Source: Betaproteobacteria bacterium UBA2293 (GTDB taxonomy: Bacteria > Pseudomonadota > Gammaproteobacteria > Burkholderiales > Rhodocyclaceae). Taken from it: a stretch of 18,283 bases of DNA. Position 1 is the first letter of the stretch. Every line of letters starts with the position of its first letter. Location: assembly GCA_002345845.1 (NCBI GenBank), contig DDWF01000268.1, forward strand, positions 14,598-32,880, written 5' to 3'. The position numbers were made by a program, and so were the translations under genes. Shown here piece after piece: positions 1 through 7,784 of this stretch. The notes below the pieces were generated by a model that was not told where the DNA came from, did not search any database, and was given only the letters and a program-made list of their open reading frames with translations.

Positions 1-971
<971 letters not shown>

Positions 972-980
972 GCAGTAATC

Positions 981-1003
981 GCGGTCGGCCACTGGCCGAC
1001 CGC
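981..1003 (+). terminator. perfect hairpin just after acs
   Basis: A 10-bp perfect GC-rich stem (981-990 pairing with 994-1003) with a 3-nt loop begins 9 nt after the acs stop codon. It lacks a following T-run, so it could be a weak or Rho-assisted terminator, or a 3'-end stabilising structure for the acs mRNA, rather than a classical intrinsic terminator. Confidence 0.45.
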
Positions 1004-1069
1004 CAGAATTCCACGGAGCGGCGCGCTTGCCAGGCCGCTTCGACAGACAAAAAGGGCAAGGAGGAGACA

Positions 1070-1177
1070 ATGGTCGCCCAAAAGGTGGCCTCCCGTGTAG
1101 TCGCACCAGACTGCATGCCAACAACGGCTGGCACGCTTGCGTGCCGGCCGTTTTTCATTCGGCGGAGGGGCTTATGA
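1070..1177 (+). CDS. 35-aa leader ORF (putative uORF)
   Basis: ATG at 1070 is preceded by one of the strongest Shine-Dalgarno sequences in the window (AAGGAGGAG at 1058-1066). The ORF runs 35 codons and stops at TGA 1175-1177, which overlaps the ATG of the next gene as ATGA. The peptide starts MVAQKVASRVVAPDC and is basic at its end (FFIRRRGL); it has two cysteines and no recognisable domain. An intrinsic terminator hairpin lies inside the coding sequence, at codons 19-29. This layout suggests a regulatory leader peptide: ribosomes translating it would cover the hairpin and let transcription continue into the kinase operon. The function is inferred; the ORF, ribosome binding site and overlap are seen directly. 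An alternative is that the ribosome binding site is fortuitous and the stretch is plain leader RNA. Confidence 0.5.
   Translation: MVAQKVASRVVAPDCMPTTAGTLACRPFFIRRRGL
1124..1155 (+). terminator. intrinsic terminator / possible attenuator ahead of the kinase operon
   Basis: A 12-bp stem (1124-1135 pairing with 1140-1151, one G-U pair) with a CTTG loop is followed directly by TTTTT at 1151-1155. This is a textbook Rho-independent terminator. It ends 18 nt before the 64-aa gene start at 1174 and lies inside the 35-codon leader ORF, so it may act as an attenuator as well as the acs terminator. A shorter competing hairpin (TGCCA at 1116-1120 with TGGCA at 1129-1133) would exclude the terminator stem. 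Confidence 0.8.
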
Positions 1178-1368
1178 AACGCGCCAGTCCAACGCGGCAG
1201 CGGCTATCGGCGCTCGGCCTGATTGGCGTTCCGTTGCTGACCTATCCCCTGATAACCCTGCCAGAGGGTAGCCTGGCCGGCATTCCGGCGGCTTACCTGT
1301 ATCTGTTTGGCGTCTGGGCCGGGCTCATTCTGATCGCTGCCCTGGTCGCCGAAAGCAAGGGGAAATAA
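1174..1368 (+). CDS. 64-aa small membrane protein preceding the SLC5 sensor kinase
   Basis: I chose the ATG at 1174 because GGAGGGG (1164-1170) sits a few bases upstream; the longer in-frame ORF reaching back to 1027 has no comparable signal. The product has a short basic N terminus (MKRASPTRQR) and two hydrophobic stretches, about residues 14-29 and 37-59, joined by a PEGSLAG turn. It ends at TAA 1366-1368 with the kinase TTG start at the next base. Its shape resembles the small partner subunits that accompany sodium:solute symporters (DUF4212, DUF3311/YhdT type), and its position recalls the small CbrX protein translationally coupled to CbrA in Pseudomonas. It may be an accessory subunit of the kinase SLC5 domain; that is inference, and I do not recognise the family itself. 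Confidence 0.8.
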   Translation: MKRASPTRQRLSALGLIGVPLLTYPLITLPEGSLAGIPAAYLYLFGVWAGLILIAALVAESKGK

Positions 1369-4080
1369 TTGCTGTCCGGCTGGTTCGTCGCCCTGCTGTC
1401 CGCCGCCTACCTGGCGTTGCTGTTCGCCGTGGCGCGTTTTGGCGATGCCCGGGCCGACAACGGCCGTTCGATCATCACGGCCAACGTCTATGCCCTGTCG
1501 CTGGCTGTTTATTGCACGTCGTGGACCTTCTTCGGCAGTGTCGGACGGGCCACCTCGGGTGGTCTTTCCTTCCTCACCATCTACATCGGTCCGACCCTGA
1601 TGCTTCTGTGCGTCGGCATCATCGTCAAGATGATCCGCATCAGCAAGACCTACCGCATCACCTCGATCGCCGACTTCATCGCTTCGCGCTATGGCAAGAG
1701 TCAGATGCTGGCCGGGCTGGTCACGGTGATCGCAGTGATTGGCGTGGTGCCCTATATCGCCCTGCAACTGAAAGCGGTGGCGGCCAGCCTCGACGTGCTT
1801 TTTGAGCAATCCGGGCATGCGGAAATATTCTGGGGGCTGGATTCCACTTTCCTGATTGCCGTCATCCTGGCGCTGTTCACCATCCTCTTCGGTACCCGGC
1901 ACCTCGATGCCACTGAACGCCACGAAGGCATGGTCGCTGCCATTGCCTTCGAATCGGTGGTCAAACTGGTGGCCTTCATGGCGGTCGGTCTGTTCGTCAC
2001 CTATGGGATGTTCGGCGGTCTTGGCGACCTGTTCCAGCGGGCCACGGCCAGTCCGGAACTGGGGCGGCTATTGCAGATGGATGAGTCAAGGGCGGGCACC
2101 TGGACCGCCCTGATCCTGCTTTCCGGTCTGGCGATCATCCTTCTGCCCCGGCAGTTCCAGATCATCGTCGTCGAAAACGTCGATGAGTCGCACCTCAAGC
2201 GGGCGGTCTGGCTGTTTCCGCTGTATCTGCTGCTGATCAACATTTTCGTCCTGCCGCTGGCCATCGGCGGCCTGGTGTTCTTCGACGGACAGGGGATCAA
2301 TCCCGATACCTTCGTGCTTACCCTGCCGCTCGCCCGCGGTGCCGAGGCACTGGCCCTGCTGGCCTTTATCGGTGGCCTGTCGGCGGCGACCGGCATGGTC
2401 ATCGTCGAGACCATCGCCTTGTCGACGATGGTCTGCAACGACCTGGCGATGCCGCTGCTGTTGCGTTCGCGCTGGCTGCAGGCGGCCAAGCGCCAGGACC
2501 TTTCCGGTCTGTTGATCGGCATTCGCCGGGCCGCCATCGCGCTGATCCTGCTGCTCGGCTATATCTATTTCCGCGCTGCCGGCGAAGCCTATGCCCTGGT
2601 CGGCATCGGCCTGATTTCCTTTTCGGCGGTGGCCCAGTTCGCCCCGGCCCTTTTTGGCGGCATGTACTGGAAGCAGGGAACACGGGCCGGCGCAGCAGCC
2701 GGTCTGCTGGCTGGCTTTGTCGTCTGGCTGTACACCTTGCTGTTGCCTTCATTTGCCAAGTCGGGCTGGATCGGCAACGGTTTCGTTGAGCAGGGGCTGT
2801 TTGGCGTTGAGTGGCTGAAGGCCCAGGCGCTGTTCGGCCTGAGCGGCATGGATGAAATCTCGCACTGCCTGTGGTGGAGCCTGTTTGCCAACATCGGTTG
2901 CTACATCGTGGTTTCGTTGAACTCGACGCCGGATGCGGTCGAGGCCAGCCAGGCCGAGCGATTTGTCGACATCATGCGGCACGGCCGGCGCGACGCCGAT
3001 GCCCGTCTGTGGCGTGGCAAGACATCGCTGGGGGCAGTTGTCGAATTGCTTGAACGCTTTCTCGGTGTCGCCCGGGCGCATCAGCAATTGCAGGCCTATG
3101 CTGGAACCCGTGGCCATGCCGACTGGCGCGAATTGCCGGCCGATGCCGAGTTCGTGCATTTTGCCGAGGTCGAGTTAGCCGGGGCGATCGGCTCAGCCAG
3201 TGCCCGGGTGATGGTCGCTTCTGTCGTTCAGGAGGAAGATCTCGGCCTTGAGGAAGTGCTCGACATCCTCGATGAGGCGACCCAGGTTCGCGCCTACAGC
3301 CGCGAACTGGAATTCAAACAGCGCGAACTGGAGGCGGCGACCGCCGAACTGCGCGAAGCCAATGAGCGCTTGCGCGAGCTCGACCGCATGAAAGACGATT
3401 TCATCTCCACCGTCACTCATGAATTGCGCACCCCGCTGACCTCGATTCGCGCCCTTTCCGAAATGCTGCACGAGGATCCGCGTACCGAACTCACCGACCG
3501 CAAGCGTTTCCTCGGCATCATCGTCAATGAGGCCGAGCGCCTGACTCGCCTGATCAACCAGATCCTCGACATGGCCAAACTGGAGTCGGGGCGGGCGGAA
3601 TGGACGACTGGCGAGGTCGATATCGGCGAAGTGGCGCGCGAATCGATGGACTCGCTCGGCCAGCTATTCCGCGACAAGGGAGTCGCCCTTGACGGCGATA
3701 TTCCCGCCCACGGGCCGGTGGTGCTGGCCGACCGCGATCGCCTGATGCAGGTGATGATCAATCTCCTGTCGAATGCCGTGAAGTTCGTTTCTGGCGATGG
3801 CGGCAGGGTATCGGTCAAGGTCGCAGCCGAAGCCGGCCGGGTTCGCGTCGTGGTCGCCGACAACGGTCCCGGGTTGACGGCGGAAGAGTGCGCCGTCATC
3901 TTCGAGAAGTTCCGCCAGGGCGGCAACACGATGACCGACAAACCCCAGGGAACGGGGCTGGGACTGCCGATCAGCCGGCAGATCGTCGAATATTTTGGTG
4001 GTAACCTCTGGGCAGAAAGCCGGCCCGGTGAGGGAGCCAGTTTCATTTTCACGGTGCCCTTGCCGGCACCTGAGGCATAA
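1369..4080 (+). CDS. SLC5-STAC sensor histidine kinase (CrbS/CbrA-like)
   Basis: This 903-aa protein has an N-terminal sodium:solute symporter (SLC5/SSF) domain of about 12-13 membrane segments (residues 1 to about 515). A STAC-type linker (about 555-640) follows, then a short coiled coil (about 640-675) and a complete histidine kinase core. The phosphoacceptor is His684 in THELRTP. The ATP-binding N-box has Asn798/Asn802, the G1 box is DNGPG from residue 831, and the G2 box is GTGLGL from residue 861. No clear PAS domain lies between STAC and HisKA, unlike CbrA and CrbS. The TTG start directly follows the previous TAA and has AAGGGGA (1357-1363) five bases upstream, suggesting translational coupling. 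CrbS, a relative, controls acs in Vibrio and Pseudomonas, so acetate or a similar carboxylate is the likely signal. The cognate receiver gene follows after 17 nt. Family call firm; ligand inferred. Confidence 0.93.
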   Translation: MLSGWFVALLSAAYLALLFAVARFGDARADNGRSIITANVYALSLAVYCTSWTFFGSVGRATSGGLSFLTIYIGPTLMLLCVGIIVKMIRISKTYRITSIADFIASRYGKSQMLAGLVTVIAVIGVVPYIALQLKAVAASLDVLFEQSGHAEIFWGLDSTFLIAVILALFTILFGTRHLDATERHEGMVAAIAFESVVKLVAFMAVGLFVTYGMFGGLGDLFQRATASPELGRLLQMDESRAGTWTALILLSGLAIILLPRQFQIIVVENVDESHLKRAVWLFPLYLLLINIFVLPLAIGGLVFFDGQGINPDTFVLTLPLARGAEALALLAFIGGLSAATGMVIVETIALSTMVCNDLAMPLLLRSRWLQAAKRQDLSGLLIGIRRAAIALILLLGYIYFRAAGEAYALVGIGLISFSAVAQFAPALFGGMYWKQGTRAGAAAGLLAGFVVWLYTLLLPSFAKSGWIGNGFVEQGLFGVEWLKAQALFGLSGMDEISHCLWWSLFANIGCYIVVSLNSTPDAVEASQAERFVDIMRHGRRDADARLWRGKTSLGAVVELLERFLGVARAHQQLQAYAGTRGHADWRELPADAEFVHFAEVELAGAIGSASARVMVASVVQEEDLGLEEVLDILDEATQVRAYSRELEFKQRELEAATAELREANERLRELDRMKDDFISTVTHELRTPLTSIRALSEMLHEDPRTELTDRKRFLGIIVNEAERLTRLINQILDMAKLESGRAEWTTGEVDIGEVARESMDSLGQLFRDKGVALDGDIPAHGPVVLADRDRLMQVMINLLSNAVKFVSGDGGRVSVKVAAEAGRVRVVVADNGPGLTAEECAVIFEKFRQGGNTMTDKPQGTGLGLPISRQIVEYFGGNLWAESRPGEGASFIFTVPLPAPEA

Positions 4081-4097
4081 CAAGGGAGACTCAACTC

Positions 4098-4469
4098 ATG
4101 GCTCACAAGATTCTGATTGTCGATGACGAACCCAACATCGTCATTTCTCTGGAATTCCTGATGAAGAAGGAAGGCTTCGAAGTCGCCGTCGCTACCGACG
4201 GCGAGGAAGCTCTGGCCAAGGTGGCTGCCTTCAATCCCGACTTGCTGCTGCTCGACGTGATGATGCCGAAGAAATCCGGCTTCGAGGTCTGCGAGGCGCT
4301 GCGTGCGGACCCCGCCCGCAGCGGGCTGCTGATCGTGATGCTGACGGCCAAGGGGCGCGATACCGAGGTGGCCAAGGGACTGGCGATCGGTGCCGATGCC
4401 TATGTCACCAAACCGTTCTCGACCAAGGAGCTGGTCGTCAAGGTCAAGGAGATGCTTGGCGTCGCCTGA
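4098..4469 (+). CDS. stand-alone receiver-domain response regulator (CheY-like)
   Basis: The 123-aa product is a single receiver domain. It shows the acidic pair Asp9/Asp10, the phosphoacceptor Asp53 in LLLLDVMMP, Thr83 in MLTAKG and Lys105 in VTKPF, so all residues needed for phosphorylation and switching are present. There is no DNA-binding or enzymatic output domain. It starts at ATG 4098 behind AAGGGAGA (4082-4089), 17 nt after the SLC5 kinase stop, so it is the probable partner of that kinase. With no output domain, it must act by protein contact: on the kinase (as a phosphate sink), on the degenerate kinase encoded next, or on a DNA-binding regulator elsewhere. CrbR and CbrB, the partners of related kinases, do carry output domains, so this pairing differs. 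Confidence 0.93.
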   Translation: MAHKILIVDDEPNIVISLEFLMKKEGFEVAVATDGEEALAKVAAFNPDLLLLDVMMPKKSGFEVCEALRADPARSGLLIVMLTAKGRDTEVAKGLAIGADAYVTKPFSTKELVVKVKEMLGVA

Positions 4470-4541
4470 TTTTCGGCGGCACCGATCGGCGGCCGGCCGT
4501 CCGGATTGCCGTTGGCTCAAACATTGTCTGGGATGAATGCC

Positions 4542-6701
4542 ATGAAGGCAAAATACCGTTTCCTGCTGGCCATCTGCGTGCTCGGCTTGCTGATGACCGG
4601 ACCGTTCGTCGTCACTTCCTTCCTGGTCTGGGTGGACATGAAAGAAGCCGAGCGGGTGATGCTCACCGAATTGCTTCTGTCGCGCCTGCCGGTGGGGACG
4701 ATGATGACCATGTTCGGTTTCGCCATCGGCGTCGCCGTGCTGCACAAGCTGTTCAAACAGTATGTCGAAGGCCTGTTGCGCATGGCCGAGAAGTTGCGCC
4801 TGATGCTCAGCGCCAACCGCAATTTCCGCGTCAGCATGGAAGGTCCGCCGGAGGTTCAACAACTGGCCAGCGCTGCCAACGATCTGGCGCAGCAGCGCGA
4901 CGTCCTGATGGACGATGTCGATTCGCAGATCGCCCGCGCCAAGGCTTCGGTCGAGGAAGAAAAGAATCGTCTGGCGGCCCTGATGTCGGAACTGGCGCAG
5001 GCCGTTGTCGTCTGCAATCTCGATGGTCGCATCCTGCTCTACAACAACCGCGCCCGCCTGCAGTTCAAGGCCCTTGCCCAGGGGCCGACCTCGGTATCGG
5101 GCGGCGCGCTGATCGGGCTCGGGCGCTCAATCCACTCGATTCTCGAAAAGAGCCAGGTCGAGCATGCCCAGGAAGTCATTCATCAGCGCCTCGCCGCTGG
5201 CAAGACGGCGATTTCCAACTTCATCACGACGACGCGCGGCGGCCAGTTGCTGCGCGTGCAGATGGTGCCGGTCATGGCGCCTGGCGCCGACGGCGAAGCC
5301 ACCATGTCGGGGTTCGTGCTGACCGTCGAGAACATCACGCGCAGCCTGGAGCAGGAAGCCCGTCGCGATCAGGTTCTGCATTCGCTGACCGAGGGTAGTC
5401 GGGCGGCGCTTGGCAATATCCGCGCTGCCGTCGGTAACCTGATCGACTACCCCGACATGGAGCCGGAGCTGCGCGAACGCTTCCTCGGCGTGGTCGCCGA
5501 CGAAGCGGCGACGATGAGCCAGCGTCTCGATCAGACCATGCTCGAATTCTCCGATTCGATGAAGACCCGCTGGCCGCTCGAGGATGTGCTGGCCATCGAC
5601 GTCATCGCCGCAGCTCAGCGGCGCATCGACGACAAGTTGAAACTGGCGACGAAAACCGAGGAGCTGGACGATGCGCTGTGGATCAAGGCCGACAGCTTCT
5701 CGCTGGTCTTTGCCCTGGTCTTCCTGGCCAGCCGGCTACAGGACCACTACGAGCCGCGCGAGCTGCGCTTCCGCCTGACCTCGGAAGGCAAGCTGGCCTA
5801 TCTCGACCTGATCTGGGCCGGTCCGGCGATGTCATCGGAAACTTTCTACACATGGGAAATGGATGCCATGCAGATCGGCAGCGAGGCCAGCCCGCTGTCA
5901 CTGCGCGACGTCATCGACCGCCATGGCGGCGAGATCTGGTATCAGCGCGAGAAGGCCGCACACCGTGCCTTCTTCCGCTTCGTGCTGCCGGTGGCGACGC
6001 CGGAGATCGAGGTCGAGGCCGAGGATCGCAAGCGGGGCACCGGCCGGCCGGAGTATTACGACTTCGACCTGTTCAACTTCGCCGACAAGTCGATCGATCT
6101 CGACCGCAAGCTGAGCGATCTGACCTACACCGTCTTCGACACCGAAACCACCGGCCTGGAGCCGTCGAAAGGTGACGAAATCATCCAGATCGGCGCCGCC
6201 CGCATTGTCAACAGTCGCCTGCTCAGCCAGGAGATTTTCGACCAGATCGTCGATCCGGAAATTCCGCTCAAGCCGGAGTCCATTCCCATTCATGGCATCA
6301 CCGAAGACATGGTGCGCGGCAAGCCGAACATCGACATCGTCCTGCCGGCTTTCCACGAGTTCTGCGAGGACACCGTGCTGATCGCCCACAATGCGGCCTT
6401 CGACATGCGCTTCCTGCAACTCAAGGAAGAGCGCACCGGGCTGCGCTTCTCGCAGCCGGTACTGGACACCTTGCTGCTTTCGGCGGTCGTTCATCCCAAC
6501 CAGGAGTCGCACAAGCTCGACGTCATTCTCGAACGCCTGGGCATCAGCATCGGCACCCGGCACAACGCCCTGGAGGATGCCATTGCCACCGGCGAGGTCT
6601 TCCTGAAGCTGGTGCCGCTGCTCGAGGAAATGGGCATCGTCACCGTTCGCCAGGCACTCGCAGCGTCCGAAAAAACCTATTTCGCGCGCATCAAGTATTA
6701 G
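4542..6701 (+). CDS. membrane-anchored PAS/pseudokinase fused to a DEDDh 3'-5' exonuclease (DnaQ-like)
   Basis: From the start chosen here the protein has 719 residues. Two membrane segments (about 7-30 and 48-70) are followed by a HAMP-like/coiled-coil stretch (80-150), a PAS-like domain (150-265) and a kinase-like region (275-485). In that region the expected phospho-His position is Glu284 when aligned to HELRTPL, and no N-box, DxGxG or GxGxG motif remains. A complete DnaQ-type exonuclease follows (525-700): Asp533/Glu535 in FDTETTG, Asp621 in HNAAFD, His674 and Asp679 in RHNALEDA. The exonuclease therefore looks active and the kinase dead. The start is uncertain: ATG 4542 has GGGA eight bases upstream; ATG 4533 and TTG 4506 are alternatives. 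The gap after the receiver gene is 72 nt. Automated annotation may call it DNA polymerase III epsilon, but membrane anchoring and context argue for signalling or RNA/nucleotide processing. Substrate unknown. Confidence 0.88.
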   Translation: MKAKYRFLLAICVLGLLMTGPFVVTSFLVWVDMKEAERVMLTELLLSRLPVGTMMTMFGFAIGVAVLHKLFKQYVEGLLRMAEKLRLMLSANRNFRVSMEGPPEVQQLASAANDLAQQRDVLMDDVDSQIARAKASVEEEKNRLAALMSELAQAVVVCNLDGRILLYNNRARLQFKALAQGPTSVSGGALIGLGRSIHSILEKSQVEHAQEVIHQRLAAGKTAISNFITTTRGGQLLRVQMVPVMAPGADGEATMSGFVLTVENITRSLEQEARRDQVLHSLTEGSRAALGNIRAAVGNLIDYPDMEPELRERFLGVVADEAATMSQRLDQTMLEFSDSMKTRWPLEDVLAIDVIAAAQRRIDDKLKLATKTEELDDALWIKADSFSLVFALVFLASRLQDHYEPRELRFRLTSEGKLAYLDLIWAGPAMSSETFYTWEMDAMQIGSEASPLSLRDVIDRHGGEIWYQREKAAHRAFFRFVLPVATPEIEVEAEDRKRGTGRPEYYDFDLFNFADKSIDLDRKLSDLTYTVFDTETTGLEPSKGDEIIQIGAARIVNSRLLSQEIFDQIVDPEIPLKPESIPIHGITEDMVRGKPNIDIVLPAFHEFCEDTVLIAHNAAFDMRFLQLKEERTGLRFSQPVLDTLLLSAVVHPNQESHKLDVILERLGISIGTRHNALEDAIATGEVFLKLVPLLEEMGIVTVRQALAASEKTYFARIKY

Positions 6702-6705
6702 GCGC

Positions 6706-7764
6706 ATGGAAGAATTCGACGATTTGCTGCCCTGTCACCAGCAGGAGCGACTGCTGGCCGATCTGGCCGGGCTTGAATCGGTGGCCGAGGCCCCGGAACT
6801 GGCCCGCCGCCTGCGTGCCTTCCTGTTCGCCTTGGCCGGCCGCGGTTTTGGTGGTCAGGCAATGACACGATTCATTTCGTTGTTCAACGATCGCCTGACC
6901 GAGCGCCTGATTGCCCTCACGGCGCACCGCCATCGCCTGCCGCCGGTGGACTGGTGCTGGCTGGCCATGGGTTCGGAAGGCCGCCACGAGCAGACTTTTG
7001 TCAGCGACCAGGACAATGGCCTGGTTTTCGCCGCCGCCGACCAGCGCGAAGCGGATGCCTTGCGCCAGCTATTCCTGCCCTTCGCCCAGGAGGTCAACCA
7101 GCGTCTGGCCGATTGCGGTTTCGCCCTGTGCAGCGGCCAGATCATGGCCGGCAATCCGTCCTGGTGCCAGTCCTACGACGAATGGCGTGAATGTTTCATC
7201 GACTGGGTGCGCCGGCCGGAGCCGACGGCCCTGCTCAACGCCACCATATTCTTCGATCTGCAACCGCTGTGCGGCCAGTGCGAACTGGGCGAACGCCTGC
7301 GTTCGCTGATTCTCGCCCTGACCACCGATACGCCGGCCTTTCAACACCTGATGGTGGCCAATGCCTTGCAGGCCTCGGTGCCGCTCAATTTTCGCGGGTC
7401 AGTGGCGGCGGACGGCGAGGGTGCGCTCGACCTGAAGAAGTCCGGCAGTCGCATCTTTGTCGATGCGGCGCGCATCTTCGCCCTGGCCACCGGTGTGCGT
7501 GCGGTCAATACCAGTGAGCGTCTGCGTGAAGCCGGCAAGCTCGCCGGGATGACGCCGGGCGAGATCGCTGCCGCCGATGCCGCGTTCGCCCATATCCTGC
7601 GCTTGCGCCTCGATCAGCAATTGGCCGACCGGGTTGGCGACGCGGTCGCCGATCGCGGCTTCAAGCCGTCCTCGTTGCATGAAGTCGATACCGCCATTCT
7701 GCTCGAATCATTGCGCCAGGCGCGCCGTCTCCAGCAGCGTCTCAAGCTAAACTACGCACTTTGA
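6706..7764 (+). CDS. DUF294 nucleotidyltransferase, short form without sensor domains
   Basis: This 352-aa protein is a putative nucleotidyltransferase of the DUF294 family, related to the GlnD/KNTase fold. The active-site signature is Gly89-Ser90 in AMGSEGRHEQ followed by Asp101 and Asp103 in SDQDNGL, so metal binding looks intact. The DUF294 C-terminal domain covers about residues 190-352. It lacks the cNMP-binding and CBS domains of its neighbour, to which it is clearly paralogous: LLNATIFFDL, LKKSGSRIFVDAARIFALATGV and RQARRLQQRLKL all recur there with small changes. It starts at ATG 6706, four bases after the exonuclease stop, with only a weak ribosome binding site, so translation is probably coupled; its stop overlaps the region upstream of the next gene. 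The substrate is unknown. Protein nucleotidylylation (as in GlnD/GlnE) or oligonucleotide synthesis are possibilities. Confidence 0.88.
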   Translation: MEEFDDLLPCHQQERLLADLAGLESVAEAPELARRLRAFLFALAGRGFGGQAMTRFISLFNDRLTERLIALTAHRHRLPPVDWCWLAMGSEGRHEQTFVSDQDNGLVFAAADQREADALRQLFLPFAQEVNQRLADCGFALCSGQIMAGNPSWCQSYDEWRECFIDWVRRPEPTALLNATIFFDLQPLCGQCELGERLRSLILALTTDTPAFQHLMVANALQASVPLNFRGSVAADGEGALDLKKSGSRIFVDAARIFALATGVRAVNTSERLREAGKLAGMTPGEIAAADAAFAHILRLRLDQQLADRVGDAVADRGFKPSSLHEVDTAILLESLRQARRLQQRLKLNYAL

Positions 7765-7784
7765 AACAGGGGGAGTTTCTGAAT

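Noticed and set aside
1129..1140. Sigma-54-like CTGGCACG ... TTGC in the leader
   Set aside because: Only one base separates the two halves, not four, so the GG and GC elements are on the wrong spacing; the sequence is explained by the terminator hairpin.
1204..1923. 239-codon minus-strand open frame
   Set aside because: Antisense to the 64-aa gene and the SLC5 domain; composition is shadow-like (Asp/Gln/Gly/His-rich) with no ribosome binding site or domain.
4506..4541. TTG start for the pseudokinase-exonuclease
   Set aside because: No ribosome binding site precedes it, and the 12 extra residues (MPLAQTLSGMNA) are not membrane-protein-like; ATG 4542 gives a positively charged start directly before the first membrane segment. 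ATG 4533 remains possible.
3417..4862. 481-codon open frame on the minus strand
   Set aside because: It lies opposite the kinase C terminus, the receiver and the start of the pseudokinase gene, all of which have clear motifs; its sequence is low-complexity His/Gln/Arg-rich.
4542..6701. Annotation as DNA polymerase III epsilon subunit
   Set aside because: The exonuclease domain is DnaQ-like, but the protein is 719 residues with two membrane segments, PAS and kinase-like regions, and lies in a transport/signalling operon, so a replicative proofreading role is not supported.
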